Shown: positions 1 through 9,689 of the stretch, in pieces
Layout of the letters: each line of letters begins with the position of its first letter
Numbering within the stretch: position 1 is the first letter of the stretch
From: Sorangium aterium
GTDB lineage: Bacteria > Myxococcota_A > Polyangia > Polyangiales > Polyangiaceae
Reading direction: 5' to 3'
Assembly: GCF_028368935.1 (NCBI RefSeq)
Contig: NZ_JAQNDK010000001.1
Location: forward strand, 2,294,001 to 2,358,000
DNA length: 64,000 nucleotides
Notes under the pieces: generated by a model
Told to the model about the DNA's origin: nothing
Databases searched by the model: none
The model's input: only the letters and a program-made list of their open reading frames with translations
Made by a program: the position numbers and the translations under genes

Positions 1-118
1 CGCCCTCGGCAGCGATGTCCTCCTCGTTGCCGTCGGCCGGCACCGGCGTCACCACACATCCAAGCGCGAACAGGCACGTACCGAGCAGCGCAGTCACCGG
101 GGTTCCCAAGCTCGACAT
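1..118 (-). CDS. N-terminus of a putative lipoprotein (runs off the window)
   Basis: Reading leftward from an ATG at 118, the frame stays open for 39 codons to the window edge. It encodes a short N-terminus, a hydrophobic stretch and a cysteine in the context ALGC, which fits a signal-peptidase-II lipobox, followed by an acidic segment. A good ribosome binding site (AGGAG) lies 7 bases upstream. The mature domain is outside the window, so no function can be given. Confidence 0.6.
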   Translation of the reverse strand, partial: MSSLGTPVTALLGTCLFALGCVVTPVPADGNEEDIAAEG

Positions 119-218
119 GATTCTCTCCTGAGGCGACGCCGTGCGGCGCGTCCTGACCGGCTACTTCCAGCTTTCGTGCCAGGCGGCCGACCCCCTCCCG
201 CGCGGGAAGCCGACGTGC

Positions 219-262
219 GTTTTTTTGACAAAACATCAACAACATCAAATATTTACAATCTG
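219..262. promoter_or_regulatory. AT-rich promoter-like patch
   Basis: This is a run of about 40 AT-rich bases in an otherwise extremely GC-rich region, between the leftward lipoprotein start (118) and the 3' end of the leftward kinase (314). It contains TTGACA at 225-230 on the plus strand and TTGATG-type hexamers on the minus strand. The only gene starting nearby is the leftward lipoprotein, so a minus-strand promoter is the likeliest role. No start site can be assigned. Confidence 0.3.
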
Positions 263-313
263 GCCCCGGCGCGAGGGCGGGCGCCCGGGGGCGTCGGATG
301 GAGGCTCCGCCCC

Positions 314-3300
314 TCACCCGCTGGTGCCCGGAGCCGCCATCCGATCCAGCTGAGCCGCGAGCCGCGCCAGCCGCGCGCGGAAGCCCGGCGCCTCGTCGAG
401 CTGCGCTGTCGCTTCCTGGAGAGCACAGGCGGCCTCCCGCGGCCGCCCGCCGGCGATCGCCATCTCGGCGCGCATCGAGAGCAGCTCGACGAGCTCGATC
501 GCCAGGAGACCGCCCCGGCACCGCGACAGCACGTCCTCCCACGGATCGGCGCTCGCGGACGGCTCGCGGGCGCGGAGGCCCTGCTCGCAGAGCGCCAGGT
601 GGACCGCGCGGTAGAACGCCCACAGCGAGGGCGCCGAGGGGTCGGGCGGGCAGCTCCGCTCGATCCACGAGAGGTGGCGGCTCGCGTCGTCGTGGCAGCG
701 CCTCGAGACGAGGATGCGCGCAAGGAGCAGGGAGCACTCGGGCGCGGCGTGCTCGAAGAACCGCCGCTCGAGCACGTGCGCGCGGCGGGCCAGCTCCAGC
801 GCCTCGTCCCCGTGGTCGCTGGCGTGGAGCAGCTCCGCCGCGTTCAGCGTGACGTGGCGCTCCAGGACGGGGTTTCCGAGCTCGCGCGCCAGCGCGATGG
901 CGTGGCGCATGTCGGCCATGGCGAGGTCGAGCTCGCGCCGCATTGCCCGCAGCGGGATGCGGCACGTGCAGGCGGCGCAGAGGTGAGGCCAGTCCTCGGC
1001 GGACGACGCCAGGGCGAACGTCTCGTCGAAGCGGGCGTTCGAGAGGTCGAGCTCTCCCAGCCACATCAAGGCGGGCGACAGGAGGAGGAGCGCGACGATC
1101 CTGGTCCCATAATCGCCCTCGGCCTCCGCGCTGGCGGCGCCTCGCGTGAGGAGCTCGACGGCCTCGGCGACCCGGCCACGCCGGAAGCAGGAGCGCCCCT
1201 CGGCGACGAGCACGCGGCCCTCGAGCGCGCGCGCGCCGAGCCGGTTGACGAGCGCGCGCACGCCGAGCCGGTTGACGAGCGCGCGCGCCTCCTCGACGCG
1301 CTCGGCCGAGCGCTCGAACTCGCCCGCCCAGTCGAGCGCGGCCGCCTCCTCGAGCAGCACGTCTGCGAGGGAGGCGTCGTCGCCGAGCTCCACGGCGAGC
1401 GCCCGCGCGGCCGCGAGGTCGTCCGTGGCCTCGCGCGTCCGGTCGACGCGGTAGCGGCTCTTGCCCCGCCCCGCCAGCGCGCGCGCTCGCCGGCGCGCGT
1501 CGTCGGCCGCCGCGAACGAGAGCGCCGCCGTGTAGTGCCGGTCCGCCTCGACGTGGCGGTGCCGCGCGAACGCGAGATCGGCCAGCGTGAGGCACGCGTC
1601 CGCCGCCGCCTCCCGCGCCCCGCACCCGCCGGCGTGCCGCGCGAGCGGCGCCAGGAGCTCCGGGCGAGGCCCCTCCGCCTCCACCCTGGCCGTGAAGTAG
1701 GCGAGCGCGCGCAGGTGGATCTGCGCGCGCTCCGCCGGGTCGAGCAGCTCGACCACCGCGTCCCGGAAGACGGCGCTCTGGAACGAGTACCGCTCGCCCG
1801 CGCCGCGCTCCAGGATCGTTTGCTCGACGAGGGCGCTCAGGCCGTAGCCCGCGTCGATGGGCGTGCCGGCGTCCCCCGCCCGGGCGATCGAGTCGAGGAT
1901 CTGCTCGAGCTCCGAGCGGGCGAACGAGTCGCCGAGCACCGCGCAGAGCCGGACGCACGCCGCGAGCTCCGGCGAGAGCGCGTCGAGCCGCCGCTCCGCG
2001 AGCCATTGCCACGCGGGCGACGGGGGGAGGCTGTCGAGCTCGGCCGTGGCGACGTAGTGGGTGCCGGCGTTCACGCGGCGCTTCACGAGGCCGGCCCGCT
2101 TGAGCGAGCGCACGAGCTCCATGAGGCACGCCGGGTTGTTGCCCGCCCAGCGCGCGAGCCGGCGCAGCGTCTCGGCAGGGGGGTACTCCGCCGGCCGCAG
2201 CAGCTCGGCGGCGAGCGCCATCGCCGCCGCGTCGTCGAGCGGCGCCAGCGCCGCGCGCTCGTGGCGCTGGGTGCGCGCGCCCCAGGCGCGGCGCACCTGC
2301 TCGAAGCGCGGGTGCGCGGCGACGAGCACCCACAGCGCGACGCCGGCGCCGTCGAGCGTTGCGTACTCGAGCGCGTCGACCAGCGCGTCGTCGGCCCAGT
2401 GCGCGTCGTCCACGATCACCGCCACCGGCCCGCGCTGGGCGCGCCGGCGCAGCGCCTCGCCGAGCGCCTGGACCACGCCGTGGTGGAACGAGGCGGGCGC
2501 GCCGCGCGCGGGCAGCGGCGACCAGCCGAGCGCCGCCGCGACCGACGGCCACGTCGCCTCGCCGAGCGCGGCGCCGAGCCGCTCGCGGCAGAACGCGGCG
2601 ACGTCCGGCGGCGCCTCCGCGGGCGCGTCGAGGACACGGCCGAGGAGCCCCGCCGCGTCGCGCGCCGCGTCGCCGAGCAGCGGCTGCGCCGCGCGGAGCG
2701 AGACAACGAGCGCCCCGGCGTCGCAGCGGAGCGCCGCCGAGGCCGCCTCCGCCGCGAGGCGGCTCTTCCCGAGCCCGGTGTCGCCGATCAGCGTGAACAG
2801 ACCGGGGCACGTGCCGTCGAAGGCCGCGCGCGCGCTCTCCGCGATCGCCGCGAGGACATCGTCGCGGCCGGCGAGCGGGGCCTCGATCTCGACCGACGGC
2901 TCGGCCTCGGCCGAGGCGGGCCGGCTGTCGCCGTCCTCGCGCGCCGGCAGGGCGCGCTCGATCTCGGCGGAGAGGGCGACGCCGGACCACGGCTCCGGCG
3001 GCAGCCAGGTCTCGGGTCGCTCCACGGCGGCGCCGTACGCCGAGACGGCGCCCCGCGCCCTGCGACGGAGGGTGACCGACGCGAGGTGCAGCGCCGCGCG
3101 CGCCCCGTGCTTCCCGGCGAGCTCGCGCGCGGCGGCGAGCGCGGCCTGCGCCGGGTGATCGGTGTCCTTGCCAGAGAAGACCGCCACGTAGCGGCTGCCG
3201 CGCTGCCGCGTGATGAACCCTTTGCGGCCGGTCACGGAGGCAATGACGGGCGACGCCGCGGTGGTCGTGTCCGCGACGAGCAGCACGACCGAGCTCCGCC

Positions 3301-4342
3301 CCCCGGCGATCAGCCTGGCGCCGGTGGAGTCCGCCGGCGGCGCGGCGCGCGCGGGCGGCGCGCCCGGCCCGGCCGGCGCGAACGTGGCGCGCGCCGCGGC
3401 GAGGGCACGCCGCAGCGCGGGCGCGTCCGACGGGCGGCGCTCGCGATCCTTGGCGAGGCACGCCAGCGTGAGCTCCTCGAGCGCCGCGGGCACCGGCGCG
3501 AGCTCGCCCGGACGCTCCGGGCGCAGCGTGAGGTGCGCATGCTCGAGCGAGGCGCCGTCGCCCGCGAAGGGCAGCCGAAGCGTGAGCAGCTCGAAGAGGA
3601 TGACGCCGAACGCGTACACGTCGGCGCGCACGTCGACCGCCTCGCCGCGGAACTGCTCCGGCGCCATGTACTCGGGCGTCCCCAGGACCACGCCGCTGCG
3701 GGTGAGGAGCTCCTCCCGCGCCGCGTCGCCAGGCGTGCGCTCGGAGCGCTTCGTGAGCCCGAAGTCGAGCAGCACGACGCGCTCGTCCGCCGCCCCGGAG
3801 CGGCGCTCGATGAAGAGGTTCTCCGGCTTCAGATCCCTGTGGATCGCGCCCCTGCCGTGGGCGGCCTCGAGCGCGGCGAGCACGGCGTCGGCCCGCGCCG
3901 CGGCCCAGCCCGGATCGGGCGGGGCGGCGAGGGCGGCGAGCTCCGAGGCGAGGGTGCGGCCGAAGAGCCGCTCCATCACGAGGTAGGGGCGACCATCGTC
4001 GAGCCGGCCGCACCTGTGGAACCGCGCCACGTGCGGCGGGCCGATGCGCTCTAGCGCGTCGGCCTCCCGGCGAAAGCGCTCTTCCAGCATCGGCGTGGTG
4101 GACATGCCGACCTTGACGGCGACCGGGGCGCCGTCCTCGTCCGAGACCCCCGCCCACACGATCGCGAAGCCGCCCTGCCCCAGGCGCTCGCCGAGCGAGA
4201 CGCCGGGGACGCGCGGCGGAGCGGGCGCGGAGGGCTCGCCGGGCGGCGGCGTCCATCCGTCGAGGGGGCACGGCGCCATGCCCTCGCGACGCCGGTGACA
4301 CAAAGGACAGCGATGCACTCGGCCTCTCCAACGCAGGCGCAC
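314..4342 (-). CDS. Ser/Thr protein kinase fused to cyclase-like, AAA/NTPase and TPR-like regions
   Basis: A 1342-residue signalling protein, presumably cytoplasmic. Residues 11-29 carry a zinc-ribbon-like CPLC...CPLDG, common at the N-terminus of myxobacterial kinases, which supports the GTG start at 4342. The Hanks-type kinase domain spans about 49-310, with a glycine loop at 55-60, Lys77, HRDLKPEN with Asp170, DFG Asp193, and [10 protein letters not shown] near 221. Residues 345-470 resemble a degenerate class III nucleotidyl cyclase domain. An NTPase follows, with Walker A GDTGLGKS near 520 and Walker B VIVDDAH near 642, then a long alpha-helical, TPR-like C-terminus. Near 1235-1288 a 27-bp direct repeat duplicates nine residues (ALVNRLGxR). 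The gene is divergent from the next kinase with almost no spacer. Substrates are unknown. Confidence 0.9.
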   Translation of the reverse strand: MRLRWRGRVHRCPLCHRRREGMAPCPLDGWTPPPGEPSAPAPPRVPGVSLGERLGQGGFAIVWAGVSDEDGAPVAVKVGMSTTPMLEERFRREADALERIGPPHVARFHRCGRLDDGRPYLVMERLFGRTLASELAALAAPPDPGWAAARADAVLAALEAAHGRGAIHRDLKPENLFIERRSGAADERVVLLDFGLTKRSERTPGDAAREELLTRSGVVLGTPEYMAPEQFRGEAVDVRADVYAFGVILFELLTLRLPFAGDGASLEHAHLTLRPERPGELAPVPAALEELTLACLAKDRERRPSDAPALRRALAAARATFAPAGPGAPPARAAPPADSTGARLIAGGRSSVVLLVADTTTAASPVIASVTGRKGFITRQRGSRYVAVFSGKDTDHPAQAALAAARELAGKHGARAALHLASVTLRRRARGAVSAYGAAVERPETWLPPEPWSGVALSAEIERALPAREDGDSRPASAEAEPSVEIEAPLAGRDDVLAAIAESARAAFDGTCPGLFTLIGDTGLGKSRLAAEAASAALRCDAGALVVSLRAAQPLLGDAARDAAGLLGRVLDAPAEAPPDVAAFCRERLGAALGEATWPSVAAALGWSPLPARGAPASFHHGVVQALGEALRRRAQRGPVAVIVDDAHWADDALVDALEYATLDGAGVALWVLVAAHPRFEQVRRAWGARTQRHERAALAPLDDAAAMALAAELLRPAEYPPAETLRRLARWAGNNPACLMELVRSLKRAGLVKRRVNAGTHYVATAELDSLPPSPAWQWLAERRLDALSPELAACVRLCAVLGDSFARSELEQILDSIARAGDAGTPIDAGYGLSALVEQTILERGAGERYSFQSAVFRDAVVELLDPAERAQIHLRALAYFTARVEAEGPRPELLAPLARHAGGCGAREAAADACLTLADLAFARHRHVEADRHYTAALSFAAADDARRRARALAGRGKSRYRVDRTREATDDLAAARALAVELGDDASLADVLLEEAAALDWAGEFERSAERVEEARALVNRLGVRALVNRLGARALEGRVLVAEGRSCFRRGRVAEAVELLTRGAASAEAEGDYGTRIVALLLLSPALMWLGELDLSNARFDETFALASSAEDWPHLCAACTCRIPLRAMRRELDLAMADMRHAIALARELGNPVLERHVTLNAAELLHASDHGDEALELARRAHVLERRFFEHAAPECSLLLARILVSRRCHDDASRHLSWIERSCPPDPSAPSLWAFYRAVHLALCEQGLRAREPSASADPWEDVLSRCRGGLLAIELVELLSMRAEMAIAGGRPREAACALQEATAQLDEAPGFRARLARLAAQLDRMAAPGTSG
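1235..1288. repeat. 27-bp tandem duplication inside the kinase gene
   Basis: Two adjacent 27-bp units (1235-1261 and 1262-1288) repeat almost exactly and keep the reading frame. They duplicate a nine-residue stretch of the helical C-terminal region of the kinase-ATPase. This is a recent in-frame slippage or unequal-crossover product. Confidence 0.6.
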
Positions 4343-4392
4343 AGGCGCGCGCGCGAGCGCGCACTACGCCTATGCTATCGTCGCGGGCCAGC

Positions 4393-5898
4393 ATGGCACA
4401 CGTCGATGACGACACCATCCCCAGCGCGCCGCGCGGGGTGGTGAGCCCCACCGACGAGACGGTCACCCTCTCGGCCGGGGAGGAATCCATCGCGGGTGGC
4501 CGGTGCAGCGCCGAGGTGCCCTCGCGCGCCGGAGACTATGTGCTCCAGAGCGTCCTCGGCGAGGGCGGCTTCGGCGTCGTCTACCGCGGCGAGCACGCGG
4601 CGCGCGGCACGAAGGCGGCGATCAAGGTCCTGCACGCCGAGCTCGCGCTGCACCCCGACGTGTGCCTCCGCTTCGAGCGCGAGGTCGTCGTGATGCAGCG
4701 GGTGCGGCACCCGAACGTGGTCGACGTGCTCGACGTCGGCAGGCTGGAGGACGGCCGCCCCTACTTCGTCATGGAGCTGCTCGACGGCGTCAGCCTGGAG
4801 GCGCACCTCGAGGCCCGCGGCCGGCTCCCGCTGGAGGAGGTGCTCGCCCTCCTCGAGCCGCTCTGCAGCGCGCTCGACGCGGCCCACGCGCAGGCGATCG
4901 TGCACCGCGACGTGAAGCCGTCCAACGTCTTCCTGTGCTCGGGCGACATGCAGAGACGCGGCCCCCGCGTGGTGCTGCTCGATTTCGGCGTGGCGAAGCT
5001 GCTCGACGCGCCCGGTCCCGCGCTGACCACGTCGCGGCACGTCCTGGGCTCGCCCTCCAGCATGTCGCCCGAGCAGCTCCTGGGCCGCCCTGTCGACGCG
5101 CGGACGGACGTCTACGCGCTCGGCGCGCTGGCGTACGCGATGCTCACGGGAGAGCCGCCGTTCTCCTGCGCGTCGTTCCCGGTGCTGCGCCAGCTCCACC
5201 TCTTCGCGAGCCCGCCCCGCCCGAGCGCGCAGGCGCGCGTGAGCCCGTCGCTCGACGACGTGGTGCTGCGGGCGCTCAGCAAGGCCCCGGCGGAGCGCCA
5301 GCCGTCGGCGGGGCAGCTGCTCGCCGAGCTGCGCGCGGCCGTCGCGGCGCCGCGGGCGGCGGGCGCGACGACCGCGGCGCCCCGGCGATCGGCCATGGGC
5401 ATCCACGTGGAGGTGCAGGCCGACCCGGGCGCGCTCGATGAGCCGACGCCGGACTTGCTCGACGACTTCGAGTCCGTCCTGCCCTTCGCGCTGTCCGAGC
5501 TCACGAAGGCGGGGTTCTCGACCGCGGTCGAGACGGGCACGACCGCGCTGGTCACGGCCGACCGGCCCCTCGACCCGGCGCGCGACGAGGCCGCGCGCCG
5601 CGACGCGCTCGGCGCGGCGCTGTCGCTGAAGCAGCGGCTCGAAGCGCGCTCGGGGCGCGACCGGCGGGTGCACGTCCGGCTCTGCGTGCACGTCGGCGAG
5701 CTCCTGGCGAGCGCGGACGGCACGCTGACGGGCGGCGATTTGCTGGAGCTCTCCGGGTGGGTGCCCGAGGGGGCGGCGGAGGGGCTCTTCGCATCGCCCG
5801 CCCTGCTCGACGGCCTCGGCGTCACCGCGCACCCCGCGTCCGTCTCGCAGGGGTCGAGCGCGCTGCTCCGGGTGCTGGAGCCCTGGCAGCGGGCGTAG
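4393..5898 (+). CDS. Ser/Thr protein kinase with C-terminal degenerate cyclase-like domain
   Basis: A Hanks-type kinase of about 500 residues. Visible motifs are the glycine loop LGEGGFGVV, the AIK lysine, HRDVKPSN, DFG, and a SPEQ-type activation segment, followed by a typical RTDVYALG helix. The C-terminal 180 residues, after an Ala/Arg-rich linker, look like a class III adenylate/guanylate cyclase fold that has lost its catalytic residues; the segment around VHVGELL...GGDLLELSG is the giveaway. An upstream ATG at 4372 is possible. The ATG at 4393 is preferred because a TATGCT-like -10 overlaps 4372 and the spacer to the divergent kinase is only 29 bp with the longer start. No transmembrane segment is evident. 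The cyclase-like assignment is inferred from pattern only. Confidence 0.85.
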   Translation: MAHVDDDTIPSAPRGVVSPTDETVTLSAGEESIAGGRCSAEVPSRAGDYVLQSVLGEGGFGVVYRGEHAARGTKAAIKVLHAELALHPDVCLRFEREVVVMQRVRHPNVVDVLDVGRLEDGRPYFVMELLDGVSLEAHLEARGRLPLEEVLALLEPLCSALDAAHAQAIVHRDVKPSNVFLCSGDMQRRGPRVVLLDFGVAKLLDAPGPALTTSRHVLGSPSSMSPEQLLGRPVDARTDVYALGALAYAMLTGEPPFSCASFPVLRQLHLFASPPRPSAQARVSPSLDDVVLRALSKAPAERQPSAGQLLAELRAAVAAPRAAGATTAAPRRSAMGIHVEVQADPGALDEPTPDLLDDFESVLPFALSELTKAGFSTAVETGTTALVTADRPLDPARDEAARRDALGAALSLKQRLEARSGRDRRVHVRLCVHVGELLASADGTLTGGDLLELSGWVPEGAAEGLFASPALLDGLGVTAHPASVSQGSSALLRVLEPWQRA

Positions 5899-5983
5899 CC
5901 CTCGGCGCCCGCGCCGAGGCGGACTCGACGCGGCGCTCCCCGGCAGGCGGCGGCGCGGGACGCCGCGAAGCGCTGGCGCCCCC

Positions 5984-6005
5984 GGATTAAGGCCGGATTA
6001 AGGCC
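5984..6005 (+). repeat. 11-bp tandem repeat upstream of the RCC1 gene
   Basis: Two exact, adjacent copies of GGATTAAGGCC end 32 bp before the ATG of the RCC1-repeat lipoprotein gene. The pair lies in its presumed promoter or leader. The role is unknown; a tandem regulator site is possible. Confidence 0.5.
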
Positions 6006-6037
6006 CAGCGCGCCGATCGAGCGGCATCCTCGCGATC

Positions 6038-7453
6038 ATGAGCACCTCGTCATTCGCCTTCGTTTCGGTCGCCGCCGCGCTCGCCGTGAGCGCCGCCTCG
6101 TGCGGCACCACGGTCGAGTTCGGGGCCGGCGATCCGCCGGTGGTCGACGGCGGATCGCCGCCCACCGGCGATGGTGGGTCCTCGCCCGTCACCGAGCCCG
6201 GTAATGCCGGCGGGACGGTCACTGAGCCCGAGCCAGCACCCGAGCCGGAGCCAGAACCCGAGCCGGAGCCAGAACCCGAGCCGGAGCCTGAGCCTGCCCC
6301 CAAGCCGTACGGTGGGGCCGACCCGTTTCCCCCGCAAGAAATGCGTCTCGTGGCCGGCGGCGACAACACCTGCGTCGTGGGCATTCACGGTCACGTCGCG
6401 TGCTGGGGCAGCGCCGAGACAGGGCAGCTCGGGCTGGGGGGCTTCGTGGATCACTCGACCCCGACCTGGATCCCCGACCTCGACGGCGTGGTGGAGCTCG
6501 CCATCGGCAGCCTCGCGATGTGCGCGCGGCGGCTGGACGGCACCGTCTGGTGCTGGGGCTCGAATTCCCACGGCCAGCTCGGCGCGCAGACCGCCGACTG
6601 TCCCCGTCTCCGCTTCCCTTGCAGCGCGGTCCCGGTACAGGCGCCGGTCACGGAGGCTGTCAGTCTCGCAGCGGGCCCGCACCACGCCTGCGCCGTGCTG
6701 GCGCCGGACGGGGACGTCCAGTGCTGGGGCGCGGCGCCGAGGGTGACCGACTCTGGCTTCCACGCGCTCTCCGCGGCGGCGGGCTACGCCCATACGTGCG
6801 TCCTGTTCGCGCCCGCGCCCGGGCAGGATCCGGCGAGCGACGTCGTTTGTTATGGCGACAACGGCGTGGGTCAGCTCGGGCTGGGCACGAGCCTGGACGT
6901 CGCGTCCAGGCCGATCACGCGCGACGCCGTGTTCGGCTTCGTGCAGCTCGCCGCGGGCAACGACTTCACCTGCGGCGTCGACAGGGGCCAGCAGCTGTTC
7001 TGCTGGGGCCAGAACCAGTTCGGCGGCCTCGGCTGGGGCGTCGATGGCGAGGATTCCCCCGAGTGGTGCCCGGGGAACGGGCGTTGCGCGACGCAGCCAG
7101 TGCGGGTGGAGATCCCTTATGTGAAGCACGTCGCGGCGTACTACGAGCACGCCTGCGCGGTGGCGCAGCCCGGCGTCGTGTACTGCTGGGGAACCCCGTC
7201 ACGCACGAGCCCGGCGAGCGCCGGGGAGTGCTGGCCGGGGTCTCCAGATTGCGCGCCCATACCGCGGTTGGTCTCCGGCGTGGTGAACGCGGCCTCGGTC
7301 GCCGTCGGCAACGGCCACGCGTGCGCGCTCACCGGCGCGAACGACGTCTACTGCTGGGGCCTCGACACGCACGGCCAGCTCGGCCGCGGCCCGGGTGCGT
7401 CGTTCGAGGCGACTCCAGTGCGCATCCAGATCCCGTGGGAGCCGAGGGACTGA
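6038..7453 (+). CDS. RCC1-repeat lipoprotein
   Basis: A secreted or outer-membrane-anchored protein of 471 residues. The N-terminus has a hydrophobic signal ending at a cysteine (SAASC), consistent with a lipoprotein. Next is a Pro/Glu-rich linker of PE dipeptides (about residues 65-90). At least seven repeats of the RCC1/BLIP-II type follow, each with a CWG or CYG core and often GQLGLG. Such repeats build a seven-bladed beta-propeller used for protein binding. Cys residues recur in every blade, suggesting disulfides outside the cytoplasm. The gene converges with the TetR gene, with 9 bp between the ends. The binding partner is unknown. Confidence 0.9.
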   Translation: MSTSSFAFVSVAAALAVSAASCGTTVEFGAGDPPVVDGGSPPTGDGGSSPVTEPGNAGGTVTEPEPAPEPEPEPEPEPEPEPEPEPAPKPYGGADPFPPQEMRLVAGGDNTCVVGIHGHVACWGSAETGQLGLGGFVDHSTPTWIPDLDGVVELAIGSLAMCARRLDGTVWCWGSNSHGQLGAQTADCPRLRFPCSAVPVQAPVTEAVSLAAGPHHACAVLAPDGDVQCWGAAPRVTDSGFHALSAAAGYAHTCVLFAPAPGQDPASDVVCYGDNGVGQLGLGTSLDVASRPITRDAVFGFVQLAAGNDFTCGVDRGQQLFCWGQNQFGGLGWGVDGEDSPEWCPGNGRCATQPVRVEIPYVKHVAAYYEHACAVAQPGVVYCWGTPSRTSPASAGECWPGSPDCAPIPRLVSGVVNAASVAVGNGHACALTGANDVYCWGLDTHGQLGRGPGASFEATPVRIQIPWEPRD

Positions 7454-7462
7454 TTCCGCGCG

Positions 7463-7978
7463 TCAGAAATCCCGCCAGACCCAGAAGTACGCGCGCTCGG
7501 ACCACCACTGCTCGTCGGTGACGCCTGTCTCCTGCTCGGCCTCGACCGCGTCCACCGAGAGCCTCGCCGCGCCTCGGACGTACCCGTCGACGAGGTGGAC
7601 GGCGGCGAGCACCTCGCGGGCGGTGAGGCCGATCCCGCAGACCGCGCGGAGCTCCGCGTCGTACGCCGCCATCCCGTTCGGCCCCATCACGGGGCGTACC
7701 GGCGTCACGTGCAAGAACCACGGGTGGCGGTGGTAGAGCGCCCAGTCGGCGAGCGCCGCCGCCTCGAGCTTGGCCCGCCATCCCCCGGGGACGCTGTCCA
7801 CGAGCGGCAGCTCCCCCGCCACGGTGTCCAGCATGAGATCCAGGAGCTCGGCCTTGCCCGGCACGTACCTGTACAGCGACATCGTGGTGAACCCGAGCTT
7901 CCCGGCGACCCGCTGCATCGACAGCGCCGAGAGCCCCTCGCCGTCGGCGAGCTCGATCGCGGGCTGCACCCAATGCAC
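7463..7978 (-). CDS. TetR-family transcriptional regulator
   Basis: 171 residues from a GTG at 7978. The N-terminal helix-turn-helix reads AIELADGEGL...SMQRVAGKLGFTTMSLYRYVPGKAELLDLM, the classic TetR DNA-binding domain; the C-terminal ligand domain resembles the TetR_C (tetracycline-repressor) group. The frame stays open upstream of 7978 into a stretch that recurs at 33.4 kb, so the true start may lie further up. The gene probably controls its own divergent promoter, but the target gene seems to have been lost or replaced here: a DUF2380/3280-like gene of different base composition follows. Confidence 0.85.
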   Translation of the reverse strand: MHWVQPAIELADGEGLSALSMQRVAGKLGFTTMSLYRYVPGKAELLDLMLDTVAGELPLVDSVPGGWRAKLEAAALADWALYHRHPWFLHVTPVRPVMGPNGMAAYDAELRAVCGIGLTAREVLAAVHLVDGYVRGAARLSVDAVEAEQETGVTDEQWWSERAYFWVWRDF

Positions 7979-8093
7979 GGCGCGCGGGCCCTGCGACGGG
8001 CCGAGCGGGTGTCTAATGCGCGAAAGACGGCTCGCCCGGCGCCGTTCCCGCGGGGCTTGACACGGGCGAGAGTTCTATGGTTTCCTATCAGCC
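7964..8093. repeat. Repeat R3, copy 1 (TetR 5' end and upstream region)
   Basis: About 130 bp covering the first codons and upstream region of the TetR gene. The same sequence recurs at 33406-33532 with roughly ten differences. It contains TTGACA on the plus strand and an AT-richer stretch after it, as expected for a promoter. See the matching copy for its context. Confidence 0.75.
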
Positions 8094-8175
8094 TGGTGAT
8101 GACCATCTCCTACGCTGGGTTCGTGCCCAGAGTAGGGATGGGAAAGCCAAGGTGGGAGTGACAAGTGTGGCGGGA

Positions 8176-8667
8176 TTATTGGCGCTCCAGCAGCTGAGCT
8201 TTGAGCAAGCTCGCCGCGCCTCGACTCCACGAATAGTCGGCACCCATTCGCAGCCCGCTGTCTCCCGTGGCAACGACAGCGCCTGTCCGGGCATCGCGCA
8301 GATGAAATTTGACGACGTACTCGGTGCGACTGATTCGACTTACGACACCGACCAAAGATTGCTCGGCACCCAGCTTCGATGCGATGTCGGCGTCGCAGTC
8401 ATTGCAATCACGCAACGTATGCGTCTTTGCAGCGGGAGCACCCACGTTGCCGACATCGAGCAGTTTGTAGCGACCGGACTGCGCGAGGAGCTGACGGACC
8501 GTGTCTGTGCCTTTCTCCAGCTGCGCGGTGTCGGCTGAAGCAGTCCCTTCAGGCGACGCGCTGAAATCATCGAGCTCGAAATCGAATACAGCGAGTGTGA
8601 TCGGTTGAGGTGCGGCGCCGGCCGCGAACGTTACTAGCAATGCGGCGCTCAGCATCAGCTTAAGCAT
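8176..8667 (-). CDS. Exported DUF2380/DUF3280-like protein
   Basis: 163 residues beginning with a clear signal peptide (MLKLMLSAALLVTFAAGAA), so periplasmic. The mature protein starts LAVFDFELDDFS, a hallmark of the DUF2380/DUF3280 group, which is usually found in proteobacteria next to redox or quinohemoprotein genes; its function is not established. Cys residues in DCNDCDAD may form a disulfide. Codon use is visibly less GC-rich than in the kinases, which suggests transfer. The ATG at 8667 is preceded by AGGAGAC, a good ribosome binding site. Confidence 0.8.
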   Translation of the reverse strand: MLKLMLSAALLVTFAAGAAPQPITLAVFDFELDDFSASPEGTASADTAQLEKGTDTVRQLLAQSGRYKLLDVGNVGAPAAKTHTLRDCNDCDADIASKLGAEQSLVGVVSRISRTEYVVKFHLRDARTGAVVATGDSGLRMGADYSWSRGAASLLKAQLLERQ

Positions 8668-8772
8668 GGATAGTCTCCTGTTCCCTGGTCTCGCCGACTT
8701 CAGTGAAGTCGTGTCACGCGTACCTCGGTCATTTCATGATTTCGACCTAGCGAATTTATGAAATAATGAGTC

Positions 8773-9135
8773 ATGCCTGCCAAGAAAACACCGAACCAGA
8801 TCGACTTCATCGAGTTTCCCGCCCGTGACGTCGCCGCCCTCCAACGCGCCAAAGTGTTCTTTGCCGAGACTTTCGGCTGGTCGTTCGAACATTGGGGCGA
8901 TGACTACGTCGACATCAAAGGCAGCGGTCTGGGCAGCGGGATCAACGCTGATCCGGAGCACCGTCCCAGTAAACCTCTCGTCGTCATCTATGTGCAGGAT
9001 CTGGAAGAAACGCGCCGGAAGGTGACTGCCGCAGGTGGCAAGCTGACACGGGACATCTTTTCGTTTCCAGGCGGGCGGCGATTCCACTTCAAGGACCCGA
9101 GCGGCAACGAAATGGCGGCATGGTCCGACCAGTGA
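8773..9135 (+). CDS. VOC-family (glyoxalase/bleomycin-resistance fold) protein
   Basis: A single-domain protein of 120 residues. The sequence IDFIEFPARDVAALQRAKVFFAETFGW and the closing FKDPSGNEMAAWS are characteristic of one-domain vicinal-oxygen-chelate proteins (about 120 residues is the usual length), which act as dimers. The substrate cannot be predicted. It has an AT-rich promoter region (8735-8770), and the coding sequence is less GC-rich than the neighbours, like the DUF2380/3280 gene beside it. It stops just before a decayed gene on the opposite strand. Confidence 0.85.
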   Translation: MPAKKTPNQIDFIEFPARDVAALQRAKVFFAETFGWSFEHWGDDYVDIKGSGLGSGINADPEHRPSKPLVVIYVQDLEETRRKVTAAGGKLTRDIFSFPGGRRFHFKDPSGNEMAAWSDQ

Positions 9136-9145
9136 GCTTCATTTC

Positions 9146-9535
9146 GCTTGGGTCCAAAGCTGGGAGCCTCGGTCTCGGCTTTGGCTTTGGCTTTGTCCTT
9201 CTTTTTGTCCTTATCTTTGCCCTTCTCCTCCGCGGCGGGGTCGCCAACATCCTTCAGGTTCTCGCGCACGGCGCGCACCGAGATGCTGCCTTCTAGTGAG
9301 CGGGCGAAGGCGCTGATGAATGCGTTGTGCAGCACGCTGACGATAGTCTCCAGGATGCTGCTCTTCGGATTGTCGATCGTGCCAGTGAACGGAATGGGTG
9401 CGGCGACCTGTTCCTTCTCGTCGTTCTCGAGCACGTTCGCTGCGAACTCGACCAGTCCCTCCCAAATGCGTTTGAGCGGATTCTTTTCCGGCTCCTCACT
9501 GCTATGGATATTCACATTACGCAGCACCGGCTTTG
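9146..9535 (-). pseudogene. C-terminal remnant of a DUF748/AsmA-like protein
   Basis: The minus strand encodes a stretch (NPLKRIWEGLVEFAANVLENDEKEQVA...SSILETIVSVLHNAFISAF) that looks like the C-terminus of large DUF748 envelope proteins related to AsmA. It is followed by a lysine-rich tail. The upstream 1000 or so codons are missing: at about 9535 the sequence changes to transposase-linked DNA. The frame has no stop at the expected place and runs on over the VOC gene to 8988. Both features mark it as a truncated relic. Confidence 0.6.
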
Positions 9536-9689
9536 CGTAGCCGCCGCGGTTACCTCGACGAGCGCACGGTCGAGGAGCGTAGCAACGAGACCGTCGTGCC
9601 CTCCGCACTCGATGCGTGTACCCAGCTCGCACTCGCAGGTGGAGCTTTCCTTGCGCGGCCTTTCGAGCACAAGGACAGTCCAGACGCGG

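Noticed and set aside
176-4054. A 1292-codon plus-strand open frame
   Set aside because: It is the antisense shadow of the kinase-ATPase gene; its Arg/Glu/Ala-rich translation has no domain, while the minus strand has clear kinase and Walker motifs.
6225-6305. Glu-Pro repeat as a possible regulatory satellite
   Set aside because: It is an in-frame linker of the RCC1 lipoprotein, common in secreted proteins.
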